From Sphingomonas liriopis (GTDB taxonomy: Bacteria; Pseudomonadota; Alphaproteobacteria; Sphingomonadales; Sphingomonadaceae), in assembly GCF_024211255.1 (NCBI RefSeq), contig NZ_JAMLDY010000008.1, forward strand, positions 103,179-167,178: a DNA stretch of 64,000 bases, given 5' to 3'. The position numbers were made by a program, and so were the translations under genes. Below the pieces are notes generated by a model that was given only the letters and a program-made list of their open reading frames with translations, had not been told where the DNA came from and ran no database searches. Below are positions 44,840 to 52,770 of the stretch, one piece after another. Position 1 is the stretch's first letter. The number at the start of each line of letters is the position of its first letter.

Positions 44840-45709
44840 CTACCCCCGCGCCTTCCTTCGCGCATAGGCTTGCGTGCCCTGCGTGATAATCTCGTCGCCC
44901 GCGACGATCGCGGCGACCGGGATGTCGTCCTGCGCCTTCAATTGCTCATATAGCGGCGCGAAATCCGTCTCGACCGTAACGCGCAGCAGTTCGTCGAAAC
45001 TCGGGATGACGAAGTAATTTTGCTGGAAATCGTCGATCCGATACTCCGTCCGCATCACGCGGGCGATGTCGAAAGCGATGCGGTTGGGGCTGGGATCGTC
45101 GAGCGCGAAGCGGGTTTCGGCGAAGCTCGACACGATGCCCGATCCGTAGATCTTGAGGCCGTCGCCCTCGCGGATCAGCCCGAACTCGACGGTGTACCAG
45201 TAGAGCCGGCCGAGATATTCCAGTGCGTCCAGCCCGAGCGCGCGCTGCCCGCCGCGGCCGTATGCCTCGAGGTAGTCGGCGAACACCGGGTCGGCGAGCA
45301 TCGGCACATGGCCGAAGACGTCGTGGAAGACGTCGGGTTCCTGCAGATAGTCGAGCTGGTCCGGCCGGCGGATGAAATTGCCCGCGACGAAGCGGCGGTT
45401 GGCCATATGGTCGAAGAAGACGTCGTCGGGCACCAGCCCCGGCACCGCCACCACCTGCCACCCGGTCAGCTTCATCAGCCGCTCGCTGAGTTCGGCGAAA
45501 TCGGGGATGCCGGGCTTGGACAGCTTGAGCACGTCGAGCCCGCGCAGATACGCCTCCGACGCGCGGCCGGGAAGCAGTTGGGATTGGCGCGCGAACAGCG
45601 TATCCCAGGTCGCATGATCCTGCGCGCTGTAATGCTGCCAGTTCTGGTCGATGGTCCAGTCCGCGGCGGCATCGGCCGGGGGAGTGGCGAGAGCGTGCGA
45701 GTCATCCAT
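44840..45709 (-). CDS. phhA: phenylalanine 4-monooxygenase
   Basis: A 289-residue pterin-dependent non-haem iron enzyme converting phenylalanine to tyrosine. Iron ligands His129 and His134 in DVFHDVFGHVP and Glu175 in YTVEFGL are intact. No N-terminal ACT regulatory domain, as is normal for bacterial enzymes. ATG 45709 chosen by homology. No pterin-recycling gene (phhB) is adjacent. Confidence 0.95.
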   Translation of the reverse strand: MDDSHALATPPADAAADWTIDQNWQHYSAQDHATWDTLFARQSQLLPGRASEAYLRGLDVLKLSKPGIPDFAELSERLMKLTGWQVVAVPGLVPDDVFFDHMANRRFVAGNFIRRPDQLDYLQEPDVFHDVFGHVPMLADPVFADYLEAYGRGGQRALGLDALEYLGRLYWYTVEFGLIREGDGLKIYGSGIVSSFAETRFALDDPSPNRIAFDIARVMRTEYRIDDFQQNYFVIPSFDELLRVTVETDFAPLYEQLKAQDDIPVAAIVAGDEIITQGTQAYARRKARG

Positions 45710-45736
45710 GGTGCATGGCCTAGCATAAGGTTTCGA

Positions 45737-46414
45737 ATGATACGATATGGCGGCCGAACGACGATGGTGATGCGCTGGGTCCAGCGGGCGGCGATGCTGC
45801 TGGTGCTGGCGGGCCTGGGCTACGCGGCGGCGGGACTGATCGGCGGCGCGGTGCCGGCCAATGCGGCGTGGCGTGCGCCGGCGAAGGGCGTGCGCATCTA
45901 CGTCGAATCGAACGGCATCCATGTCGGGCTGGTCGTGCCCAAGGTCGCGGCCGGGATCGACTGGCGCGGGATCGCGCCGGGAGCGGACCTCGCCGACCCG
46001 CGTTATGCGGGCTATGACCATCTTGCCATCGGCTGGGGCGAACGCGCCTTCTATCTGGAAACCGCGACCTGGGCGGACCTCAAGCTGCGCACGATCCTCG
46101 CCGCGGCGCGCGGCAGCGACGCGACGCTGATGCACGTCGAACATGTTCCCGCGCCGCGAACCGGACCCGACGTGCGTAGCGTCGTGCTGCGGCCGGAGGA
46201 ATATCGCCGCCTCGTCGCCTATATCCGTGCGAGCTTCGCGCCCGCGCACCGGCGGGATCGCGGCTATGGCGCCAACGACGTCTTCTACGCGGGCCGCGGC
46301 CATTACAGCGCGGGGCGGACCTGCAACGCCTGGGCGGGCGACGCGCTGCGCTTCGCGGGCGTGCGGATCGGGCGATGGACGCCGTTCCCGATGACGGTGC
46401 TGGCATGGTTCTGA
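45737..46414 (+). CDS. TIGR02117/DUF2459 family protein
   Basis: A 225-residue protein with one N-terminal hydrophobic segment (about 20-42) and a conserved outer part. VYVESNGIHVGL-like text (IYVESNGIHVGLVV), HLAIGWGERAFYLET, HVEHVPAPR and CNAWAGDALRFAG match TIGR02117. Conserved His and Cys suggest an enzymatic NlpC/P60-like activity, but none is shown. ATG 45737 follows AAGG; an alternative start is ATG 45764. It overlaps the hydrolase gene by 10 bases. Confidence 0.75.
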   Translation: MIRYGGRTTMVMRWVQRAAMLLVLAGLGYAAAGLIGGAVPANAAWRAPAKGVRIYVESNGIHVGLVVPKVAAGIDWRGIAPGADLADPRYAGYDHLAIGWGERAFYLETATWADLKLRTILAAARGSDATLMHVEHVPAPRTGPDVRSVVLRPEEYRRLVAYIRASFAPAHRRDRGYGANDVFYAGRGHYSAGRTCNAWAGDALRFAGVRIGRWTPFPMTVLAWF

Positions 46415-47193
46415 CGCGCTGGCAGGAAGGTCTGGCACGGTGGCGCAGCGAACCGCCGCCGCATGCGCGGATCGGCACCGGCTTCTGCGCGCCGCCGCCA
46501 CCGCCCAAGGCACTGGCGGCGAGCGAGGTGCCGCGCGTCGCGTGGATGCTGGCGACGCGCTGGCGCCATGCCGCCGCGCTCGCCGCGGTGCCGGCGGGGC
46601 GCGGCGGCACGGTGATGATCCTGCCCGGACTGTTCGACGCCGACGGATCGAGCATGGTGCTGCGCCGCTTCCTCGGCAAGCTCGGCTATCGTGCCGAAGG
46701 CTGGGGGCTGGGCCGCAACCTCGGCATCAAGAGCGTCGGCGCGGAGGCCGAGCGGCTGATCGCGCGGGTCGAGGCGCTGTACGACGAGGACGGGCCGGTG
46801 ACGCTGGTCGGCGTCAGCCTGGGCGGGATCATGGCGCGGCTGGTCGCGCACCGCCGCCCCGATCTGGTGGCGCAGGTAGTGACGGTCAGTTCGCCCTATG
46901 CCGGCAGCGGCCGCGCGACCAACGTTTGGCGCGCGTTCGAATGGGCAACCGGCGAGCGCGTCGACGACCCCGCGGTGATCGCGCGCAGCGAGGCGATCGC
47001 GGCGCCGTTGCCGGTGCCCTGCACCGCGATCTGGAGCCCGCGCGACGGCTTCGTCAACGGCTTCATCTGCCACGACCCCAGCGCCGAGGCGGTCGAGGTC
47101 AACAGCGGGCATCTGGGCGTGCATATCCACCCGGAGGTGCTGATCGCGATCGCGGCGGCGCTGGCGAAGGATGCGGTGGCGCAGGATCGGTAG
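46405..47193 (+). CDS. alpha/beta hydrolase, lipase-like
   Basis: A 262-residue alpha/beta hydrolase. Oxyanion-hole strand VMILPGLFDADG, nucleophile Ser138 in GVSLGG, an acid in WSPRDGF and His in SGHLGVHIHP. The N-terminus (1-65) is helical and basic, without a signal peptide. Its ATG lies inside the preceding gene, so the two are translationally coupled. Substrate unknown. Confidence 0.82.
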   Translation: MVLTRWQEGLARWRSEPPPHARIGTGFCAPPPPPKALAASEVPRVAWMLATRWRHAAALAAVPAGRGGTVMILPGLFDADGSSMVLRRFLGKLGYRAEGWGLGRNLGIKSVGAEAERLIARVEALYDEDGPVTLVGVSLGGIMARLVAHRRPDLVAQVVTVSSPYAGSGRATNVWRAFEWATGERVDDPAVIARSEAIAAPLPVPCTAIWSPRDGFVNGFICHDPSAEAVEVNSGHLGVHIHPEVLIAIAAALAKDAVAQDR

Positions 47194-47282
47194 GGGTTAT
47201 GGGGGTGCGGCGTTGGGGGACACATGCCCTTCAGCAGGTTCAAGGCGAGCGGGTTCGAGGGCGGAGTGACGCGCATTTAACC

Positions 47283-47384
47283 GTCATCCCGACGAAAGTC
47301 GGGACCCATGGATGCGCGCGGCTGATGGTCGTGCGCCGTCGCTGGTGGGTTGCGTCCATGGGTCCCGGCGTTCGCCGGGATGAC
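47283..47384. repeat. GTCATCCCGACG-type paired inverted repeat
   Basis: CGTCATCCCGACGAAAGTCG with GGACCCATGG and the partner CCATGGGTCCCGGCGTTCGC with CGGGATGACG. Stem cores differ between arms (GACGAAAGTC against GGCGTTCGCC) although each arm is itself a hairpin. Confidence 0.8.
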
Positions 47385-47419
47385 GGGTGGGGGGGGTGGT
47401 CGCCTACCCTCTCTCCTTC

Positions 47420-47445
47420 GTCATTCCCGCGAAGGCGGGGATGAC
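47420..47445. repeat. minimal single-hairpin GTCATTCC element
   Basis: GTCATTCCCGCGAAGGCGGG plus GATGAC is one hairpin with both GTCAY ends. It is just downstream of the paired element at 47283 and is a solo unit of that family. Confidence 0.7.
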
Positions 47446-47468
47446 GAGGGGTGGGTGCGGGAGCCGCC

Positions 47469-47747
47469 TCAATACCCTGCGCGATAGCCCGAATACCGGC
47501 ACGCCTCCTGATCGTCGGGATGCTTGCGGCATTGTTCCGCCGCCTTCTTGCGTTCGCGCCCTTCCCTGGCTTCCTGCTTGCGCATCTTGCGGCCGTAGTT
47601 GCGGTCGGCCTCGGACTGGCTGGTCGTGGTCCAGTCGACCGCCTTGCCGGCGACCTGGAACGGTGCCTTGACGATCGAGGTGGCGGTGCTGATGCAGCCG
47701 CTCGTCGCCAGCGCGAGCGGGACGAGGCAGAGAGGCAAGATACGCAT
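47469..47747 (-). CDS. small lipoprotein
   Basis: A 92-residue lipoprotein (LATSGC, Cys18). The mature part has a short FQVAGKAVDWTT segment, then a strongly basic, charged helix (KMRKQEAREGRERKKAAEQ) and a Cys pair near the C-terminus. I do not recognise a family; similar proteins occur in sphingomonads as hypotheticals. It overlaps the preceding GDPD stop (TAATG). Confidence 0.7.
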   Translation of the reverse strand: MRILPLCLVPLALATSGCISTATSIVKAPFQVAGKAVDWTTTSQSEADRNYGRKMRKQEAREGRERKKAAEQCRKHPDDQEACRYSGYRAGY

Positions 47748-48820
47748 TACGGAAGGTCCCTGGCGGCGTTACGGGTGTCGACGCCGATTAGCGGATAATC
47801 CGTGAAGAATCCGTCGATTCCAAGGCCGAGCGCGCGGCGGATCTCGCCGGCGATATCGCCATGCGTCGCGGGATCGTCGCCGCGGCGGAAGCGCGCCGGC
47901 AGGAAGACGTTCTCGGCGCGATAGGTCCAGGGATGGACGCGGAGCCCCGCGGCATGCGCATCGGCGACGAGCGTGGTGGCGACGTCGCCGTTCCACAACT
48001 GCGCCTTGTCCGGGCCGAGGCCATAGGCATAGGTTGCGACCTGCCGGAGCCCCACCGGGGTGAGCATCGCCGCATAGCTGGGCGTTGCGCCGTCCGCCGG
48101 GCCGCCCTCCCCCGCCATCAGCTGGATCAGGCGGATCTTGGTCAGGGTGTGGATATGCCGGAGGTTCTTCACCTCGAACGACTGGATGAACACCGGCGCA
48201 TCGGCGCTGTCCCAGCCCGCCTTGCGCAGCGCCGCGACCAGCGTCGCGTCGGTCGGGTGGCCGATGCGCGCGAAATAGGTCGGGTGCTTGGTCTCCGGAT
48301 AGATGCCGATCGTCCGCCCCGTCTCCCGCGTCCGCCGTTTGGCGAGCGCGATGATCTCGGCGAGCGTCGGGATTTCTAATTTGCCATCATAGGCGGTGTT
48401 GCCGGGGCGCAGCTTGGGCAGGCGTTCGCGGGCGCGCAGCGTCTTCAGCTCGGCAAGCGTGAAATCCTCGACGAACCAGTCGGTCAGCGTCCGGCCGTCG
48501 ATCGTCTTCGTCGTGCGCCGGCTGGCGAATTCGGGATGCGCGGCGACGTCAGTCGTCTCGCCAATCGCATTCTCGTGCCGGGCGACGAGCACGTCGTCCT
48601 TGGTCGGCACCAGATCGGGTTCGATGAAATCGGCGCCCTGATCGATCGCGAGATCGTAGGCGGCGAGCGTATGTTCGGGCCGCGATCCGCTGGCGCCGCG
48701 ATGGGCGATGACGATCGGGCGGGGCAGCGGGGCGGCGGTCATGCCGCGATCCTGCCCGCTCGCCGCGACGGGCGCCAGCAGCATGGCGGTGAGAGCGATT
48801 CGCAAAGCGGAAACCATCAT
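47747..48820 (-). CDS. glpQ: glycerophosphodiester phosphodiesterase, periplasmic
   Basis: A 357-residue GDPD with signal peptide (1-22, LTAMLLAPVAASG). Catalytic residues are in VIAHRGASGSRPEHTLAAY and FIEPDLVPTKDD (Glu/Asp metal ligands); YPETKHP and GFFTDYP complete the barrel. It hydrolyses glycerophosphodiesters to glycerol-3-phosphate and alcohol. ATG 48820 gives the best signal peptide; the frame is open further upstream. It is followed by a small lipoprotein gene, start overlapping. Confidence 0.9.
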   Translation of the reverse strand: MMVSALRIALTAMLLAPVAASGQDRGMTAAPLPRPIVIAHRGASGSRPEHTLAAYDLAIDQGADFIEPDLVPTKDDVLVARHENAIGETTDVAAHPEFASRRTTKTIDGRTLTDWFVEDFTLAELKTLRARERLPKLRPGNTAYDGKLEIPTLAEIIALAKRRTRETGRTIGIYPETKHPTYFARIGHPTDATLVAALRKAGWDSADAPVFIQSFEVKNLRHIHTLTKIRLIQLMAGEGGPADGATPSYAAMLTPVGLRQVATYAYGLGPDKAQLWNGDVATTLVADAHAAGLRVHPWTYRAENVFLPARFRRGDDPATHGDIAGEIRRALGLGIDGFFTDYPLIGVDTRNAARDLP

Positions 48821-48884
48821 GACCGCGTGCGTTACGGACGTAATCTGACAGGGGTGAGACGCCCCGTATCCAAGAGGGCGAGGC

Positions 48885-49424
48885 ATGCACTTCACGATCA
48901 ACGGCCAATCGTATCAGGCGGAGCCCGACATCCGTACCTCGCTGCTCGACCTGTGTCGCGAGCACCTGGGGCTGACCGGCAGCAAGAAGGGCTGCGACCA
49001 CGGCCAGTGCGGCGCATGCACGATGCTGGTCAACGGCCGGCGGATCAACAGCTGCCTCAGCCTCGCGGTGATGCATCAGGACGACGAGATCGTCACGATC
49101 GAGGGGCTCGGCACGCCCGAGGATCTGCATCCGCTGCAATCCGCCTTCGTCCGGCACGACGGCTATCAGTGCGGCTATTGCACGCCGGGGCAGATCTGCT
49201 CGGCGGTTGGCATGCTCGACGAGGTCCGCAAGGGCTGGCCGAGCCATGTCACCGGCGATCTCGACGCGCCGCGCTTCAACGACGACGAGATTTCCGAGCG
49301 GATGAGCGGCAACATCTGCCGCTGCGCCGCCTATCCCAACATCGTCGATGCGATCCGCGAGGTCGCCGAGGCCGACGGCACGGTCGATATCGCCCTCCGC
49401 CAGACAGTAGAGGCAGGCGCATGA
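48885..49424 (+). CDS. molybdenum hydroxylase iron-sulfur subunit, PaoA-like
   Basis: A 179-residue subunit with two [2Fe-2S] clusters. The plant-type cluster is bound by CDHGQCGACTMLVNG and INSCLSL; the second by CGYCTPGQ and SGNICRCAAYPN. It passes electrons from the molybdenum site to FAD. Length and order iron-sulfur/FAD/Mo match periplasmic-type PaoABC aldehyde oxidoreductases, but there is no twin-arginine signal, so it is probably cytoplasmic. Confidence 0.93.
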   Translation: MHFTINGQSYQAEPDIRTSLLDLCREHLGLTGSKKGCDHGQCGACTMLVNGRRINSCLSLAVMHQDDEIVTIEGLGTPEDLHPLQSAFVRHDGYQCGYCTPGQICSAVGMLDEVRKGWPSHVTGDLDAPRFNDDEISERMSGNICRCAAYPNIVDAIREVAEADGTVDIALRQTVEAGA

Positions 49425-50401
49425 AGACCTTCACCTACGCCAAGGCGAACGACGCCGAGACCGCGGTGCGCGACGCACACGTCTCCGGCGCGAAATTCAT
49501 CGCGGGCGGCACCAATTTGCTTGACCTGATGAAATTGCAGGTCGAGACGCCCGAGAAGCTCGTTGATATCAGCCGGCTGCCGCTCGGCGAGATCGAGGAG
49601 CGCGAGGACGGCGGCCTGACCATCGGCGCACTGGTGCCGAACTCGGACCTCGCCGCCGATCCGCGCGTCATCGCCAAATACGAGGTGCTGAGCCGCGCGT
49701 TGCTCGCGGGCGCCTCGGGCCAGTTGCGCAACAAGGCGACGACCGGCGGCAACCTGCTCCAGCGGACGCGCTGCTATTATTTCTACGACACCGCGACGGC
49801 GTGTAACAAGCGCGAGCCCGGCGCCGGCTGTTCGGCGGTCGGCGGGTTCAACCGCGTGCTCGCAGTGCTCGGCACGTCCGATCACTGTATCGCGACGCAT
49901 CCGGGCGACATGCCGGTGGCGATGCGCGCGCTTGACGCGACGATCATCACGCTGAAGGCGGACGGCGACAAGCGGCGGATCTCGATCCACGATTTCTACC
50001 GCCTGCCCGGTGACACGCCGAACATCGAGACGGTGCTGGAACCCGGCGAACTCATCACGCATGCCGAACTGCCCGCCCCGCCCAAGGGCAGGCAGACCTA
50101 TCGCAAGGTGCGCGACCGCGCCTCCTATGCCTTCGCGCTCGTCTCGGTGGCGGGTGTGGTGAGCGTCGAGGACGGCAGGATCGCGTCGGCGGCGCTCGCC
50201 TTCGGCGGGCTCGGGCCGATGCCGTGGCGGAACGCCGCGGTGGAAGCGGCGCTGGTCGGCAAGGCGCCGTCCGATGCGGTGTTCAACGCAGCCGCCGACA
50301 TCCTGCTCGCCGACGCCAGGGGCTATGGTTCGAACGACTTCAAGATCCCGCTGACGCGCCGGGTCCTGATCGCCACCCTGCGCGATCTGACGGGAGAATG
50401 A
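49421..50401 (+). CDS. molybdenum hydroxylase FAD subunit, PaoB-like
   Basis: A 326-residue FAD-binding subunit. FIAGGTNLLDLMK and ASGQLRNKATTGGNLLQRT contact FAD; a cysteine-containing insertion (RCYYFYDTATACNKREPG then GCSA, later DHCIATHPGD) matches the loop that binds a [4Fe-4S] cluster in E. coli PaoB. ATG overlaps the previous stop (ATGA). Part of the operon 48885-56661. Confidence 0.92.
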   Translation: MKTFTYAKANDAETAVRDAHVSGAKFIAGGTNLLDLMKLQVETPEKLVDISRLPLGEIEEREDGGLTIGALVPNSDLAADPRVIAKYEVLSRALLAGASGQLRNKATTGGNLLQRTRCYYFYDTATACNKREPGAGCSAVGGFNRVLAVLGTSDHCIATHPGDMPVAMRALDATIITLKADGDKRRISIHDFYRLPGDTPNIETVLEPGELITHAELPAPPKGRQTYRKVRDRASYAFALVSVAGVVSVEDGRIASAALAFGGLGPMPWRNAAVEAALVGKAPSDAVFNAAADILLADARGYGSNDFKIPLTRRVLIATLRDLTGE

Positions 50402-52638
50402 GCATGTTCGGTTTCGGCAAGGGCGACACCAACGCGCTCACGATGAACACGGCGCATCCGGACAGCCTGCTCGACACCTCGGCGCAGGACGTGATCGGCA
50501 AGCCGCTCGACCGCGTCGACGGGCCAAAGAAGGTGTCGGGCCAGGCGACCTATGCGGCCGAATATGCGCTCGACGACGTCGCCTATGGCTATCTGGTGCG
50601 GGCCACGGTCGGCACGGGCAAGATCACCGACCTCGACGCGTCGGTCGCCAGGGCAATGCCGGGGGTGATCGACGTCATCACCGACTACGCCACCTTCCTG
50701 CGCAACCCGCAGCAGGGCGGCGAGACAAGCGCGCCGACGCAAGGGGTCGAGGACGTCGCCTATCACGGCGAGATCATCGCGATCGTCGTCGCCGAAAGCT
50801 ATGAGGCGGCGCGCGACGCGGCGGAGCAGGTGAAGGTTACATATGCGCCCGGCGAGGGCCGCTACAGCTTCCTTGCGCATCGCGAGGAGGCGGAAAAGCC
50901 GAGCACGCAGCAGATCCCGCCGCACCACAAGCAGGGCGACGTCGACACGGCGATGGCGGAGGCGGTGCACACGATCGACGTCACCTATACGACGCCGAGC
51001 CAGAATTCGGCGGCGATGGAGCCTCACGCCAGCCTGGCGGTGTGGCAGGACGGCGCGCTGACGCTGTACGGCGCGTATCAGATGCCCGCGTCGGACAAAT
51101 TGCAGCTCGCCAAGTCGCTCGGCGTGTCGGCGGACAAGGTGCGGATCGTCGCGGCGTTCGTCGGCGGCGGCTTCGGATCGAAGCTCGGCATCGCGCCCGA
51201 GAGCGTCGCCGCGGCGATCGCCGCCAAGCGGCTGGGGCGCCCGGTCAAGGCGGTAATGGCGCGCCAGCAGGTGTTCGACGCGACCGTGCGCCGCTCCAAC
51301 ACCGAACAGCGCATGCGGCTCGGTGCCGATGCGGACGGCAGGCTGACCGCGATCGGGCACGAGACGTTGGTATCCAATTTGCCCGGCGAGGATTTCTTCG
51401 AACCCGCCGGCGTCGCGACGCACTTTCTTTATGAGGGCGAGAACCGGCTGATCACGCACGATATCGTCCGGCTCGACTGGATGCTGGCGGGATCGATGCG
51501 CGCGCCGGGCGAGGCGGTCGGGCTGATCGCGCTGGAGGGGGCGATCGACGAACTGGCGGAGAAGATTGGCATCGATCCGATCGAGCTGCGCCGCCGCAAC
51601 GAGCCGCGGGAGGATCCCGAGAAGAAGGTCCCCTATTCGTCGCGTGCGCTGATCCCCTGCCTCGAGCGCGGGGCGGAAAAGTTCGGCTGGGCGCAGCGCA
51701 AGCCCGCCGGCACCGACCGGCGCGGCGACTGGCTGTACGGCATCGGCGTCGCGTCGGCCGCGCGATCGAACATGCTGCAGAAGTCCGCGGCCAAGGTATC
51801 GATCGACGGCCAGGGCAAGGCGCATGTCGAGACCGACATGACCGATATCGGCACCGGCACCTACACAATCCTGGCGCAGATCACCGCCGAGATCCTGGGC
51901 CTGCCGCTGGAGGACGTCATCGTCCATCTCGGCGACACCGATGCGCCGCCGGGTGCGGGGTCGGGCGGATCGTGGGGCGCCGGTTCGTCGGGGTCGTCGG
52001 TCTATCTCGCCTGCGAGGCGCTGCGCGGCCAAATCGCCAAGGCGATGGGCGTTGCCGAGGATGCGATGACGCTGAAGGACGGCCGCGTGATCGCCGACAA
52101 CCGTAGCGTGCCGCTTGCCGAGCTGGTCGGCGAGGGCATGGAGGCGACCGGGCAGATCGCGCCGGGCAAGCAGGAACAGTTGTTCAACCAGGCGAGCTAT
52201 GGTGCGCATTTCGCCGAGGTCGCGGTCAACGTCGTCACCGGCGAGGTGCGGGTCAAGCGGATGCTCGGCGTGTTCACCGCGGGCCGCATCCTCAACGCGA
52301 AGACCGCGCGGTCGCAATGCCTGGGCGGCATGACCTTCGGCATCGGCTGCGCGCTGACCGAAGAGCTGGTCCACGACCCGCGCAACGGCAAGATCGTGAA
52401 CCGCGACCTCGGCGAGTATCACGTGCCTGTGAATGCCGACGTGCCGCAACTGGAGGTCGAGTTCCTGCAGGAGCGCGACATCCACGCCAACCCGCTGCAT
52501 GCCAAGGGGCTGGGCGAGGTCGGCATCTGCGGCGCGGCGGGGGCGATCGGCAATGCGCTGTACAATGCGACTGGCGTGCGGGTGCGCGACTATCCGTTGA
52601 CGCTGGACAAGCTGCTGGAGGGGTTGCCGGCGGTGTGA
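50398..52638 (+). CDS. molybdenum hydroxylase large subunit 1, PaoC-like
   Basis: A 746-residue molybdopterin-binding subunit of the xanthine dehydrogenase family. GKPLDRVDGPKKVSGQATYA at the start, VGGGFGSKLG, PGEAVGLIALEGA, the GSGGSWGAGSSGS loop and the catalytic Glu in KGLGEVGICG. Likely oxidises aldehydes or N-heterocycles. ATG overlaps the FAD-subunit stop. A second, different large subunit follows at 52771. Confidence 0.92.
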   Translation: MSMFGFGKGDTNALTMNTAHPDSLLDTSAQDVIGKPLDRVDGPKKVSGQATYAAEYALDDVAYGYLVRATVGTGKITDLDASVARAMPGVIDVITDYATFLRNPQQGGETSAPTQGVEDVAYHGEIIAIVVAESYEAARDAAEQVKVTYAPGEGRYSFLAHREEAEKPSTQQIPPHHKQGDVDTAMAEAVHTIDVTYTTPSQNSAAMEPHASLAVWQDGALTLYGAYQMPASDKLQLAKSLGVSADKVRIVAAFVGGGFGSKLGIAPESVAAAIAAKRLGRPVKAVMARQQVFDATVRRSNTEQRMRLGADADGRLTAIGHETLVSNLPGEDFFEPAGVATHFLYEGENRLITHDIVRLDWMLAGSMRAPGEAVGLIALEGAIDELAEKIGIDPIELRRRNEPREDPEKKVPYSSRALIPCLERGAEKFGWAQRKPAGTDRRGDWLYGIGVASAARSNMLQKSAAKVSIDGQGKAHVETDMTDIGTGTYTILAQITAEILGLPLEDVIVHLGDTDAPPGAGSGGSWGAGSSGSSVYLACEALRGQIAKAMGVAEDAMTLKDGRVIADNRSVPLAELVGEGMEATGQIAPGKQEQLFNQASYGAHFAEVAVNVVTGEVRVKRMLGVFTAGRILNAKTARSQCLGGMTFGIGCALTEELVHDPRNGKIVNRDLGEYHVPVNADVPQLEVEFLQERDIHANPLHAKGLGEVGICGAAGAIGNALYNATGVRVRDYPLTLDKLLEGLPAV

Positions 52639-52668
52639 GGCCGGCGTCGGGGGCGCCCCACCCACCCC

Positions 52669-52695
52669 GTCACCCCGGACTTGTTCCGGGGTGAC
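52669..52695. repeat. minimal single-hairpin GTCACC element
   Basis: GTCACCCCGGACTTGTTCCG plus GGGTGAC is a perfect 27-nt hairpin, a single unit of the paired family elsewhere. It lies between the two large-subunit genes. Confidence 0.75.
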
Positions 52696-52770
52696 GGGGG
52701 AATTGGGGCGCCCTTCACCCCGCCTTCGCTGTATCCTACATGTCACCCGCCCGGGCCGAGGATCGACGCG

